This document shows, piece after piece, positions 1-8,769 of a stretch of DNA of 51,586 nucleotides. Origin of the DNA: Pseudomonadota bacterium (GTDB lineage Bacteria > Pseudomonadota > Gammaproteobacteria > Xanthomonadales > Rhodanobacteraceae); contig JAJXYE010000334.1 of the NCBI GenBank assembly GCA_021780735.1, forward strand, positions 1 to 51,586, in the 5' to 3' direction. The translations under genes were made by a program, and so were the position numbers. Each line of letters opens with the position of its first letter. The first letter of the stretch is position 1. The notes beneath the pieces are model-generated. The model saw nothing but the letters and a program-made list of their open reading frames with translations, was not told the DNA's origin and ran no database searches.

Positions 1-76
1 AGGCAGGGCTGATCTTCCGCTGTTCACGCAACCCCATTGCAGTCGCATTCCACTACCAGGTTAGAGGTGCAAGGCC

Positions 77-1693
77 ATGTCCCACGCAGCCACCCATGAT
101 CAGCACGATGATCACCACGGCGCGCCGAAGAATTTCTTCCAGCGCTGGTGCATGTCCACCAACCACAAGGACATCGGGACGCTGTACCTGATCTTCGCGC
201 TGACCATGTTCTTCATCGGCGGCAGCTTTGCGATGGTGATCCGTGCCGAGCTGTTCAAGCCCGGCCTGCAACTGGTGCAGCCGTACTTCTTCAACGAAAT
301 GACCACCATGCATGCGCTGGTGATGATCTTCGGCGCGATCATGCCGGCCTTCGTCGGCCTGGGGAACTGGATGATCCCGCTGATGGTCGGTGCGCCGGAC
401 ATGGCGTTGCCGCGCATGAACAACCTGTCGTTCTGGATCCTGCCGTTTGCCTTCGCCTTGCTGCTGTCCACCCTGTTCATGCCCGGTGGTGGCCCGGCCG
501 GCGGTTGGACCATGTACCCGCCGTTGTCGTTGCAGAGCGATTCGCTGGCTTACGTGGTGTTCGCGATCCATCTGATGGGCATCAGCTCGATCATGGGCGC
601 AATCAACATCATCGCCACCATCCTCAACATGCGCGCGCCAGGCATGGATCTGCTGAAGATGCCGGTGTTCGTCTGGAGCTGGCTGATCACCGCCTTCCTG
701 CTGATTGCAGTGATGCCGGTACTGGCCGGTGCGGTGACGATGCTGCTGACCGACAAGTATTTCGGCACCAGCTTCTTCAATCCCGGCGGCGGCGGCGACC
801 CGGTGTTGTACCAGCACGTGTTCTGGTTCTTCGGGCATCCCGAGGTCTACATCATGATCCTGCCGGCATTCGGGATCATCTCCGAGATCATCCCGACCTT
901 CGCACGCAAGCCGATCTTCGGCTACAAGGCGATGGTGTTTGCGATTGCCTCGATCGCCTTCCTGTCCTTCATCGTCTGGGCGCACCACATGTTCGCGGTG
1001 GGTCTGCCGCTGGGTGCCGATATCTTCTTCATGTACGCGACCATGCTGATCGCAGTGCCGACCGGCGTGAAGGTGTTCAACTGGGTCAGCACCATGTGGG
1101 GCGGCTCGATGACATTCGAGACGCCGATGCTGTTCGCTGTCGCGTTTGTGATCCTGTTCACCATCGGTGGTTTCTCCGGCCTGATGCTGGCGCTGGTGCC
1201 TGCAGACTTCCAGTATCAGGACACCTATTTCGTGGTGGCGCATTTCCACTACGTGCTGGTGACCGGTGCGCTATTTGCAATCATTGGTGCCACCTACTAC
1301 TGGTTGCCGAAGTGGACCGGCAACATGTACAGCGAGTTCTGGGGCAAGGTGCATTTCTGGAACAGCGTGGTGTGGGTGAATGTGCTGTTCTTCCCGCAGC
1401 ACTTCCTCGGCCTGGCCGGCATGCCGCGGCGCATTCCCGATTACAACGTGGCCTTCGCCAACTTCAACATGATCAGTTCGATCGGCGGTTTCCTGTTCGG
1501 CGCCTCGCAGCTGATTTTCCTGGGGGTGTTGATCCACGCGGTCTTCTTCTCGAAGAAGAAGGCCACCGATCGCGTATGGGAAGGGGCCAAGGGGCTGGAG
1601 TGGACAGTGCCTTCGCCGGCGCCGCACCATACCTTTGACGTGCCTCCAGTGATTCATGACGAGGAATTGGCGCACGGCAACGTGCACGCCTGA
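77..1693 (+). CDS. ctaD: cytochrome c oxidase subunit I (aa3 type)
   Basis: Catalytic subunit of the heme-copper oxidase in the inner membrane; it reduces O2 to water with electrons from cytochrome c and pumps protons. The 538-residue product has the usual length and about 12 hydrophobic segments. Visible signatures are the GHPEVYI segment (a Cu_B histidine and the proton-channel Glu of A1-type enzymes), the WAHHMF Cu_B pair, and VAHFHYVL with the two heme-binding histidines. The start is the ATG preceded by GAGGTG at good spacing. The N-terminus is His-rich. Subunit II is probably upstream, outside the window. A 43-residue ORF and ctaE follow on the same strand. Confidence 0.98.
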   Translation: MSHAATHDQHDDHHGAPKNFFQRWCMSTNHKDIGTLYLIFALTMFFIGGSFAMVIRAELFKPGLQLVQPYFFNEMTTMHALVMIFGAIMPAFVGLGNWMIPLMVGAPDMALPRMNNLSFWILPFAFALLLSTLFMPGGGPAGGWTMYPPLSLQSDSLAYVVFAIHLMGISSIMGAINIIATILNMRAPGMDLLKMPVFVWSWLITAFLLIAVMPVLAGAVTMLLTDKYFGTSFFNPGGGGDPVLYQHVFWFFGHPEVYIMILPAFGIISEIIPTFARKPIFGYKAMVFAIASIAFLSFIVWAHHMFAVGLPLGADIFFMYATMLIAVPTGVKVFNWVSTMWGGSMTFETPMLFAVAFVILFTIGGFSGLMLALVPADFQYQDTYFVVAHFHYVLVTGALFAIIGATYYWLPKWTGNMYSEFWGKVHFWNSVVWVNVLFFPQHFLGLAGMPRRIPDYNVAFANFNMISSIGGFLFGASQLIFLGVLIHAVFFSKKKATDRVWEGAKGLEWTVPSPAPHHTFDVPPVIHDEELAHGNVHA

Positions 1694-1716
1694 TCAAGCC
1701 AGTGAAGCAGGTGAGC

Positions 1717-1848
1717 ATGACCGAGCAGATGAGCGACCAGCACGGCGACGACAGCCGTCGCGGCGTGCGGCGCACCGTCAGAATCCTGGTTGGAGTGGTG
1801 CTGGCGTTTTTCCTGCTGTCGTTCCTGCAGATCCTGCTGATGAAGTAG
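1717..1848 (+). CDS. small single-TM protein between ctaD and ctaE
   Basis: A 43-codon ORF read directly from the sequence: a polar, charged N-terminus (MTEQMSDQHGDD, then several Arg) followed by one hydrophobic helix from about residue 22 to the end (LVGVVLAFFLLSFLQILL), finishing MK. It lies 23 bases after ctaD. GTGAG just upstream is a possible weak ribosome binding site. Many beta- and gammaproteobacterial cox clusters carry a tiny single-TM assembly or accessory protein after subunit I, so position and topology fit that role. I cannot assign a family from sequence alone. A second in-frame ATG lies at codon 5. Confidence 0.65.
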   Translation: MTEQMSDQHGDDSRRGVRRTVRILVGVVLAFFLLSFLQILLMK

Positions 1849-1964
1849 CGGTATCGGCGCCAGCATATGTTTTTCTTCAGTTGCCCGGGTTGATACGACC
1901 GGCAGGCAGTTCCCCGGGCGGCACGACGGGGCAGAGTCATCAAGAGAAGTCCACGGGGTCTCAC

Positions 1965-2852
1965 ATGGGTCAGCAGCACGACGCTTACTTTGTTCCGGCC
2001 AAGAGTTACTGGCCGTTCGTGGCCGCAGTGGTCATGTTCACCACGATGTTTGGTGCCGCGCACTGGCTGAACGCCGAGCCGGGTGACACCGGCTTCGGCA
2101 GGATGGTGCTGACCGCCGGTGTGATCGGTGTGCTTGGCATGTTCTTCGGCTGGTTCCGCTCGGTGATCAACGAATCACTTGCCGGTGACTACAACCACCA
2201 GGTCGACACTTCGTTCCGCATGGGCATGATGTGGTTCATTTTCTCGGAAGTGATGTTTTTCGGCGCTTTCTTCGGTGCGCTGTTCTACATCCGCATGTTC
2301 TCGGTGCCCTGGCTCGGCGGTGAAGGTCACGGCGTGCTCACTCACGAGTTCCTCTGGAGTGACTACGCGGCCTCATGGGGTGCGAACGGTGGCAACGGTC
2401 CGGCACATGTCGGCGGGGCCTTCAGCACCGTGGCTGCGTGGGGCTTGCCACTGGTCAACACGTTGATCCTGTTGTCGTCAAGTGTGACCGTGACAATCGC
2501 CCATCATGCGTTGCGCGCAGGCCATCGCGGAAAGATCCTGGTGTTTCTCGGCCTTACCGTGTTGCTGGGTGCGCTGTTCCTGAACTTCCAGGCGCACGAG
2601 TACATGGAGGCCTACAAAGAGTTGAACCTCACGCTCCACAGCGGCGTCTACGGTTCGACTTTCTTCCTGCTGACCGGCTTCCACGGCCTGCACGTCACGC
2701 TGGGCACGATCATGCTGGCGGTGATCTGGTTCCGCGTACTGAAGGGGCATTTCAGCAAGGAGCATCATTTCGGTTTCGAAGCGGTGGCCTGGTACTGGCA
2801 TTTCGTTGACGTCGTCTGGCTGGGCTTGTTCATGTTCGTCTACATCCTCTAA
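1965..2852 (+). CDS. ctaE: cytochrome c oxidase subunit III
   Basis: Seven-TM structural subunit of the aa3 oxidase, 295 residues. Recognisable features include FRMGMMWFIFSEVMFFGAFF, the LNFQAHEY segment and FLLTGFHGLHVTLGTIML, ending VDVVWLGLFMFVYIL. The chosen start is the ATG of MGQQHDAYFVPAKSYWPF. The open frame runs further upstream into the end of ctaD, but those codons read as non-coding. Only 116 bases separate it from the 43-residue ORF, so ctaG/cox11, often found in this position, is not here. A strong terminator follows 28 bases after the stop, so transcription of this oxidase block probably ends before the EPS genes. Confidence 0.97.
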   Translation: MGQQHDAYFVPAKSYWPFVAAVVMFTTMFGAAHWLNAEPGDTGFGRMVLTAGVIGVLGMFFGWFRSVINESLAGDYNHQVDTSFRMGMMWFIFSEVMFFGAFFGALFYIRMFSVPWLGGEGHGVLTHEFLWSDYAASWGANGGNGPAHVGGAFSTVAAWGLPLVNTLILLSSSVTVTIAHHALRAGHRGKILVFLGLTVLLGALFLNFQAHEYMEAYKELNLTLHSGVYGSTFFLLTGFHGLHVTLGTIMLAVIWFRVLKGHFSKEHHFGFEAVAWYWHFVDVVWLGLFMFVYIL

Positions 2853-2880
2853 GTCGACTCGCCCGTTCCCGGAAAGCACA

Positions 2881-2907
2881 AAAAGGCCCGCCATTGGCGG
2901 GCCTTTT
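2881..2907. terminator. bidirectional rho-independent terminator after ctaE
   Basis: Perfect 12-bp inverted repeat (AAAAGGCCCGCC, loop ATT, GGCGGGCCTTTT). The stem is GC-rich, with an A tract on one side and a T tract on the other, so it can terminate on either strand. It separates the oxidase genes from the EPS locus. Confidence 0.92.
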
Positions 2908-3100
2908 GCGTTTCGCCGCGGAGTACTTCGGCAACACGAATACTGAGGCGTTCCGTCGGGGTCGGATCCAGGCACGAACCATGCATGTCATTAAGTCCCA
3001 CGGTAAGGCACGAGATGCTCACCCGTGAAGCGTGCGCCGCGCGGTGGAAGCGATATGTTGCCGCTTGGCGCCTCCATATGGATCCAAACTGTGATGGCTA

Positions 3101-3135
3101 GTGGTTGCAATTGTATTCAAATTGGTGTAATGATC
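3101..3135 (+). promoter_or_regulatory. candidate promoter region of the EPS locus
   Basis: An AT-rich stretch in otherwise GC-rich DNA. It contains TTGCAA (3105-3110) and TGTAAT (3126-3131), which resemble -35 and -10 boxes, but the 15-base spacer is short. It lies about 100 bases before the first EPS gene. The call rests on base composition and loose consensus only. Confidence 0.25.
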
Positions 3136-3230
3136 GCGACCCCGTGGGCGTCTGGAAATCACGCCGAGGGGTGCCGCGAGCGCTCGCCTCAAGTTCGAGG
3201 TTGTCCGGCAAGCCTTGGGGGGTAAGGGAC

Positions 3231-4631
3231 ATGTTTCGCTTGTTGCATCGAAAGGCCAATCGTTGGTTGTTGTTGCTGGCTGCGGTCGACATGGTGTTGT
3301 TGGGCCTCTCGCTCAACCTCGCCACGTATCTGCGCTACCTCAGCCATCCTGACGACTTGGCGAAGTTCTCCCATCACATGCCAGAGCGCTCGTTGGCGTT
3401 CGCGGCGATCATGCTGTTGGCACTGGTTGCTCTTGGACACTATCAGTCGCATATGCGCACCAGTTGGTTTGGTGTGTTGGCACGCCAGGCGGTGGGCTTT
3501 GTCCTGGGCGGGCTGGGCGTGTTGATCATGTATTACGTGCTGCCTCAGGCCTACGTCGGGCGAGGTGTGCTGGCGATCGCGCTGATCATGGCTTTTGCCC
3601 TGATGATCGGCTTTCGTGCCGTTTTCATGCGCATGGTCGATGCCGATGCAATGCAGCGCAGGGTCCTTGTCCTCGGAGCCGGTCAACGAGCGGAGCAGAT
3701 TCATACGCGGATGCGCCGTCATGCCGATCGGGTCGGCTTCCATGTGGTTGGTTTCGTGCCCAGGGAAAACGAGGAGACCCGCATTTCGGCTGCGTACCTG
3801 GTGACGCCCGAAATGCCGCTGTATCAGTGGATTCTCCGCGAAAATGTGGACGAGATCGTGGTCGGCGTCGATGATCGTCGTGGTGGCTTGCCGATGGAGG
3901 ATCTGCTTGAGTGTCGACAGAACGGTGTGGACATCATCGACCTGGCAACCTTCTTCGAGCGTGAGTCCGGTCGGGTGCAACTGTCGTTGACCGATCCATC
4001 CTGGCTGGTGTTTTCCGGCGGCTTCGATGCGACTCCATTGCGCCGGGCCAGCAAGCGCTGTTCGGATCTTGTGGTCGCAGCTCTGGTACTACTGCTGACC
4101 TGGCCGCTGATGTTGCTGGTGGCGTTGGCGATCCGGATCGAGTCCGGTGCCGGTCAGCCCATCCTCTATCGGCAGGAGCGGGTAGGTGCGGGCGGCAAGA
4201 CCTTTCAGCTGATCAAGTTTCGCAGCATGCGTACCGATGCCGAGCTGGATGGTGTCGCCCGTTGGGCCAACAAGGACGACGATCGGGTAACCCGGGTCGG
4301 GCGCTTCACGCGCAAGGTGCGTCTGGACGAGCTGCCGCAATTGTGGAACGTGCTCAAGGGCGAGATGAGTTTCATCGGACCCCGTCCGGAACGCCCTCAA
4401 TTCGTGCTCGATCTGGGTCAGAAGATCCGTTACTACGGCCTGCGCCACTGTCTGAAGCCGGGTTTGGCCGGCTGGGCGCAACTGCGCTATCCGTATGGTG
4501 CATCCGAGGCGGATGCCGAAGAGAAGCTCAAGTACGACCTGTATTACGTCAAGAACCACAACCTGCTGTTCGACATGTTGATTCTGTTCCAGACGGTTGA
4601 GGTTGTGCTGTTCGGGCGCGGTGCACGTTGA
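3231..4631 (+). CDS. EPS priming sugar transferase (undecaprenyl-phosphate sugar phosphotransferase, EpsB/GumD type)
   Basis: Polyisoprenyl-phosphate hexose-1-phosphate transferase that starts the EPS repeat unit by moving sugar-1-phosphate from a UDP-sugar to undecaprenyl phosphate. It has 466 residues: four or five N-terminal TM helices (about 12-170), a CoA-binding-like Rossmann region ([13 protein letters not shown]), a further TM helix (about 285-310), then the catalytic domain with [20 protein letters not shown] and [23 protein letters not shown]. The C-terminus ([15 protein letters not shown]..., LFGRGAR) resembles the sugar transferases of exosortase-associated EPS loci (TIGR03013-like). 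The start ATG follows a G-rich ribosome binding site (GGGGGGTAAGGG). It opens the plus-strand EPS arm. Confidence 0.93.
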   Translation: MFRLLHRKANRWLLLLAAVDMVLLGLSLNLATYLRYLSHPDDLAKFSHHMPERSLAFAAIMLLALVALGHYQSHMRTSWFGVLARQAVGFVLGGLGVLIMYYVLPQAYVGRGVLAIALIMAFALMIGFRAVFMRMVDADAMQRRVLVLGAGQRAEQIHTRMRRHADRVGFHVVGFVPRENEETRISAAYLVTPEMPLYQWILRENVDEIVVGVDDRRGGLPMEDLLECRQNGVDIIDLATFFERESGRVQLSLTDPSWLVFSGGFDATPLRRASKRCSDLVVAALVLLLTWPLMLLVALAIRIESGAGQPILYRQERVGAGGKTFQLIKFRSMRTDAELDGVARWANKDDDRVTRVGRFTRKVRLDELPQLWNVLKGEMSFIGPRPERPQFVLDLGQKIRYYGLRHCLKPGLAGWAQLRYPYGASEADAEEKLKYDLYYVKNHNLLFDMLILFQTVEVVLFGRGAR

Positions 4632-4941
4632 TTGGCCAGAATGCTCCGGCGGCGGGTGCAATGCCCGCCACGGTGCGTCACAAGTAATCCCGCGTTCAGT
4701 TCCCTGCACGTAGATTTCACACGATCGCCCGTACTTCGGTTCGGCGATTGCCTTCGGCAATCTGTGTGAAACAGGGGGGTGCCGTGGCCGTTTTTCTGGT
4801 TGGATTGTGACGTAATCGAGCGATCCTGGACCATTTGCGTCCTAGCCTTCGCACCAAGCACACGCGGCAGTATCCGAAGCATCCCGTCGATTTCAAGCGA
4901 CCGATCCGGCATACGCCCATCACTCTCGCGGAAATCCCCCC
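4632..4941. other. 310-base gap with two short hairpins
   Basis: No convincing ORF. Two perfect inverted repeats are visible: GGCGGG...CCCGCC (4651-4669, 7-base loop) and GATTGCC-TTC-GGCAATC (4746-4762). Neither is followed by a T tract, so they look more like processing or attenuation structures than classical terminators. The gap suggests that the downstream lyase gene may have its own promoter. Confidence 0.45.
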
Positions 4942-7416
4942 ATGTTTCTATTCAGCAAGAAAGCTTTGCACGCGTTGTTACGCCCGCCGGCAGCCGTTGC
5001 CGGCAACCCGGGTTGCACTTCTGCCTGGGCGCCAAAGCGCTCCAGCCGGGCTTCGGGAAGCCGACGAATCGGCGTCCTGCTGGCCCTGCTCGCCGTCCTC
5101 ATGCCAGTCGGGGTTGCCAGTGCCGTTACCCTGGCAGGCCATCCACGATTGATCCTGGACAGCAATACCCTGACCACCCTGCGCCAGCGTGCAGCGGCCA
5201 ACACCGCTCAGTGGCAAGTGCTGAAAAGCCAGTGCGATTCACTGATTGGTGGCACGGTGCAGTACCCCACCGGCATTGCTTACCCCGACCTGCCCAACAT
5301 GGGCCAGGGGTATGAGGGCGACAACTACCTGCCGAATCTGCTGAATGAGGCAATGTGCTACCAGGTTCTCAGAACCACCAATCCAACGGCGGCGGCAACT
5401 TATGGTGCCAAGGCAGTCGACATTCTGATGAAGATGTCAACGCCATACACGACCTCCAGTGGCAATCTTGGAGAGGATCCATGCACGGATGATGGCTATG
5501 TGATTCGATTCTACGGCGTGGGATTCGGGCTGGGCTATGACTGGCTGTACGACTTGCTGACGCCTGCCCAGAAGACGCAGGTCTATACCGCTGCCAATGC
5601 CTTTGTCACGGCATGGGAGGCACCCAACGGCTGCGCGTCGTTCGCCTACTCCAATCCGCAAGGCAACTATTTTGCAGGCTACTTTCACGCCAAGGCGGTT
5701 ATCTCGCTGGCGACCTATGACGAAAACCCCAGTGCCCCGGCGCAGTGGACCGATTGGCTGAACAACCAGTTCGGCCAGCGCGTGCAGCCCTACTATGCCA
5801 AGCACATGCTGGGTGGGGGTTGGCCCGAGGGTTTCGCCAACTATGCGCCACTGGCGATACTCAACATGACGTTGCCGATGCGCGAGGTCAAGACGGCCAC
5901 TGGTATTGATCTGGTCAACGCGAAAGCTGCCTATTCCTTCCCGGTGGACAGCGCGAACTACGCCATGCACTTCACTTGGCCATCGCTCACGTATTTCGAT
6001 GATCGCGATACCAACCATTCCAACTCCACCACCCAGCCGCCGGGCACGCCCAACTCTTCCATTTATCAGCAGCTCCTGGGCGAGCTGTACTACTGGAAAT
6101 CGCCATTGGCCAGCGTGTTCAATCAGTACCGCTTCGCCATCAATGCCGCGAATGCGTCTTATGCGATGGGTAATCCTTGGGAGGTATTCCTCGAAGTGGC
6201 GCCAGGCGCCCCGGTGACGCCGCTGAATACGCTGCCACTTTCGTACTTCGCCCAGGGCATGGGTGCGGTTTCTGCGCGATCGAATTGGACCACCGGTGCA
6301 ACCTGGATGTCGTTCCGCGCGGGCCCTTATACCAACAATCCGCAGGCCGGCGAGGAGTATTTCGATCAGGGAAGTCTGGCTCTGGTTCGTGGTGGCACGC
6401 CGCTGCTGCTCAATGCCACCGGATGGGCCGTGCACAACCCGGGCGGAAACGCTGCTGAAAACGACGTTTACAACGACAATTACGGTAGCTTCAATGCCAA
6501 CAATGGCGCCCTCGGCAACAGGCGTCCGTACAATATTTTCTACGTGCGGCACATGAATGGATCGGTGCTGGCCGAGCGATTCGGGCAGGCGTCATATACG
6601 ACCGAAGGCGACGGGGTGCGTACCCGTGTTACGGCGTATGAGGACGCGCCGGATCATGTGTTCGTGCAGGCTCGTTGGCTCAACGACATGTACCGCAAGT
6701 TCTCTGCCGGCCCGTCGGTATCTGGCTGGGTACGCCAGATCGTCTACCTGCGCCCGAATCGCTTTGTGGTGTACGACCGCACCAGTATCGGCAATTCGAG
6801 CTACGACCAGTTCATGGCCTGGCACTTTCCAGCACTCCCCGCAATAGCGTCCTCGGTGGCGGGTACCAGCCGTCTGAATGTGACCTACAACGGCAAATTT
6901 GCCGGCGCGATGACCACGGTGCTGCCGGCCAGCGCGAAGGTCGCTTCGCTCGTGCTTTATCCGGATCTGCAGCCGACCAAATTCTGGGAGACCCGGGTGC
7001 GCCCGGCGAACAGCAACGTCAACCAGGACTGGCTGACCGTGTTCGACCTGTCCTCATCGGCATCGCTCGTGGCCAGCGCCAGTCCGGTGGTGGTGACCCT
7101 TGGTGGCATTACCGGTGTCCAGCTCGCGGCCAGCGATGGCAACAATGTGGTGGTCAGCAGCACCGGCCCGGCCAACCAAACGATCTCCGGCAGCATCGGC
7201 TACAGCGTGGGTGTGATGGCGGCCCGGCATGTCGTCACCGATCTGGCACCGAATACGGGCTACACGGTGAGCGTGACTACCAGCGGGAATACGCGCAATG
7301 TGCGGATCAGTGCCGGCGGTACGACGATGAGCAGTGCCAATGGGGTGCTTGACTTCTCGATCAACGCATCAGGCACGGTGCAGGCCGGCCTGCCGCCCAC
7401 CATCGTGAACAGATAA
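4942..7416 (+). CDS. secreted heparinase II/III-like polysaccharide lyase
   Basis: An 824-residue secreted protein. The unusually long, Arg-rich N-terminal region precedes a hydrophobic signal segment (RIGVLLALLAVLMPVGVASA, about residues 34-53). The middle reads like the alpha/alpha-toroid of heparinase/alginate-lyase proteins (GFGLGYDWLYD, YFAGYFHAKAVI, GGWPEGFANYAP). The later part (FDQGSLALVRGGTPLLLNATGW, WLNDMYRKFS, RFVVYDR, QFMAWHFPALP) fits the beta-sandwich of the heparinase II/III family. Probable role: eliminative cleavage or trimming of the EPS made by this locus, in the periplasm or outside the cell. The substrate is unknown. The long N-terminus may mean the true start lies downstream. 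A strong hairpin follows the gene. Confidence 0.75.
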   Translation: MFLFSKKALHALLRPPAAVAGNPGCTSAWAPKRSSRASGSRRIGVLLALLAVLMPVGVASAVTLAGHPRLILDSNTLTTLRQRAAANTAQWQVLKSQCDSLIGGTVQYPTGIAYPDLPNMGQGYEGDNYLPNLLNEAMCYQVLRTTNPTAAATYGAKAVDILMKMSTPYTTSSGNLGEDPCTDDGYVIRFYGVGFGLGYDWLYDLLTPAQKTQVYTAANAFVTAWEAPNGCASFAYSNPQGNYFAGYFHAKAVISLATYDENPSAPAQWTDWLNNQFGQRVQPYYAKHMLGGGWPEGFANYAPLAILNMTLPMREVKTATGIDLVNAKAAYSFPVDSANYAMHFTWPSLTYFDDRDTNHSNSTTQPPGTPNSSIYQQLLGELYYWKSPLASVFNQYRFAINAANASYAMGNPWEVFLEVAPGAPVTPLNTLPLSYFAQGMGAVSARSNWTTGATWMSFRAGPYTNNPQAGEEYFDQGSLALVRGGTPLLLNATGWAVHNPGGNAAENDVYNDNYGSFNANNGALGNRRPYNIFYVRHMNGSVLAERFGQASYTTEGDGVRTRVTAYEDAPDHVFVQARWLNDMYRKFSAGPSVSGWVRQIVYLRPNRFVVYDRTSIGNSSYDQFMAWHFPALPAIASSVAGTSRLNVTYNGKFAGAMTTVLPASAKVASLVLYPDLQPTKFWETRVRPANSNVNQDWLTVFDLSSSASLVASASPVVVTLGGITGVQLAASDGNNVVVSSTGPANQTISGSIGYSVGVMAARHVVTDLAPNTGYTVSVTTSGNTRNVRISAGGTTMSSANGVLDFSINASGTVQAGLPPTIVNR

Positions 7417-7463
7417 CCTCCCGAACCGGGGCAAGCTGCCGCACGGCCGTCTCGGCGGAATCG

Positions 7464-7495
7464 CGAGGACGAATGGCGGGAGCCATTCGTCCTCG
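7464..7495. terminator. 14-bp perfect hairpin between convergent genes
   Basis: CGAGGACGAATGGC, loop GGGA, GCCATTCGTCCTCG: a perfect 14-bp stem between the end of the lyase gene and the convergent J-domain gene. The following T run is short (CCGTTT), but stem length and position support a shared terminator. Confidence 0.75.
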
Positions 7496-7645
7496 TCCGT
7501 TTGGAGGGCATGGCCGTTGCGGTGCTGGTTATACAGGGTGCCGATCGTCCAGTCATGTGGGATCCGGCTGGGTTCGGGCGCCGCGCAGGGCCGGAACGAG
7601 GTTGATGTCGCCGCCGCTCGGGCGGGACATTCTGTCGCGTCCGAT

Positions 7646-8314
7646 TCAAAATTGCGCCGCCTCCCCTGGACTGCGCGAGGCCTTCAGCGGTTGCAATTCC
7701 GAGCTGTACCAATCGACCACCTGCCCGTTCTCAAAGCGGATCCATGAGGGTCCGTAATCCCAGCGCGATCCGTTGATCATTACCGGCTCGCCCTCCAGTT
7801 TGCGCACCGTCGTTGAATTCATCCCGAGCTGGAGCTGGAGCGGTAGTGCCTGGCCGGAGGGCTCGGATTTCCTTTGCGTTGCCGAGACTTCGGTGGCTGC
7901 GCTTGCCGGTGCAGGGGCAGGAGCTGGCGGATTGCTGCTCCACCACAGCCAGCCCGCGCCAGCTCCGGCGACAGCGGCCAGGAGCCAGCGCGAACGCCGC
8001 GCGTGAGGCCTGGCCTGCTTCGTCTGCGGGGGGGCGGCGAACCCGGGCCGAGCGGCAGGCCGATCGGCCTGCCGCGTCGCTGGTGCACCCGGAAGTCGGC
8101 CGTGCTGGCGCTCAAACCGCATTGCAGCCCCATAGAGCGCAGTAAGGCGCTGCAGTCGTTCGCTGGCGATCATGTCGCCATGGTTGCTGCCGCGCCGATC
8201 CGGATGCAACACCAGCACGCGGCGCCGGTAGGCCTGCTTGAATTCGGACAGTTCGCAGTCGGGCTGCACGCCAAGAATCTTGTACAGGTCGACAAAATCG
8301 GTCTCACGGGCCAA
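7646..8314 (-). CDS. membrane-anchored J-domain protein with SmpA/OmlA-like C-terminus
   Basis: A 222-residue protein in three parts. An N-terminal J domain (DLYKILGVQPDCEL, HPD at 37-39) should stimulate an Hsp70 ATPase. One TM helix (about 110-126) is preceded by ARPHARRSR, favouring a cytoplasmic N-terminus. A Pro/Ala linker (PAPAPAPA) leads to a C-terminal domain of about 60 residues (LQLGMNSTTVRKLEGEP, YGPSWIRFENGQVVDWYSS) with the pattern of small SmpA/DUF2845-like beta domains. The start is taken as TTG, six bases after GGAGG; the GTG two codons earlier abuts the ribosome binding site. It is encoded against the EPS arm, so it may be unrelated to polysaccharide synthesis. Confidence 0.8.
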   Translation of the reverse strand: MARETDFVDLYKILGVQPDCELSEFKQAYRRRVLVLHPDRRGSNHGDMIASERLQRLTALYGAAMRFERQHGRLPGAPATRQADRPAARPGFAAPPQTKQARPHARRSRWLLAAVAGAGAGWLWWSSNPPAPAPAPASAATEVSATQRKSEPSGQALPLQLQLGMNSTTVRKLEGEPVMINGSRWDYGPSWIRFENGQVVDWYSSELQPLKASRSPGEAAQF

Positions 8315-8769
8315 GGCCACCCTCCATTTGAGTTGCTTCCCGCCAAGTCATGCTGATCACCAGTTCCTGTTCTGGTAACGAAGCCAGTGGGAGGCGGGAA
8401 TTGTCGTGTGGAACAAGTGGCTCGATATCGCAAGGACTCATGAGCATCATGATGGCTCGCACGATGCAGTCACGGCGCGTTTGTTCGCCAGCACGGTCGA
8501 TGCGCACGCGGGTCGCGTCACTGGTTTTCATACTACTATCTATGTGAACCAGTGCGCAGATTCAGACGGAACGCTTGACGAGTACACCTCATGTGTGCAG
8601 ACAGGCGTGGGCCTGGATGAGGGGATGTCAAATTGAATGCAATGGCTGCAGCGGTGGGTTTCGTATCGCAGTTCTCTGCAAGGGTCGTTCGGATGATTGT
8701 CATGGATACATGGCTGCGGCGCGACCAGTGCGACTGTGCAACCCATGTGTCTGTCGATGGACGGCTGCC
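8315..8769. other. divergent intergenic region, 455 bases
   Basis: Lies between the J-domain gene (minus) and the next EPS glycosyltransferase (plus) and should hold both promoters. The only strong structure seen is the dyad at 8521-8552. Frames upstream of 8770 are open but show no ribosome binding site or recognisable protein. Confidence 0.5.
8521..8552. promoter_or_regulatory. imperfect 12-bp dyad, candidate operator
   Basis: CTGGTTTTCATA and TATGTGAACCAG form inverted arms (10 of 12 positions pair) around an 8-base spacer. The spacer region contains TACTAT, a -10-like hexamer. Its position between divergent genes fits a dimeric regulator site. The regulator is unknown. Confidence 0.35.

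Larger units (their letters stand above)
2853..3230. other. intergenic region between oxidase and EPS genes
   Basis: A 378-base gap holding the ctaE terminator near its left end. An AT-rich patch near 3100-3135 is the best promoter candidate for the EPS locus. Short ORFs here show no convincing start or coding character. No tRNA or transposon remnant was seen. Confidence 0.6.

Noticed and set aside
53-1249. 398-codon open frame antisense to ctaD
   Set aside because: Composition is an artefact of GC-rich codon use; ctaD on the other strand has all catalytic motifs.
148-1638. Long second open frame on the plus strand within ctaD
   Set aside because: Shifted-frame shadow with Arg/His-rich composition, no motif.
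3025-3225. 66-codon ORF upstream of the sugar transferase
   Set aside because: Overlaps the AT-rich promoter candidate; no ribosome binding site or sensible composition.
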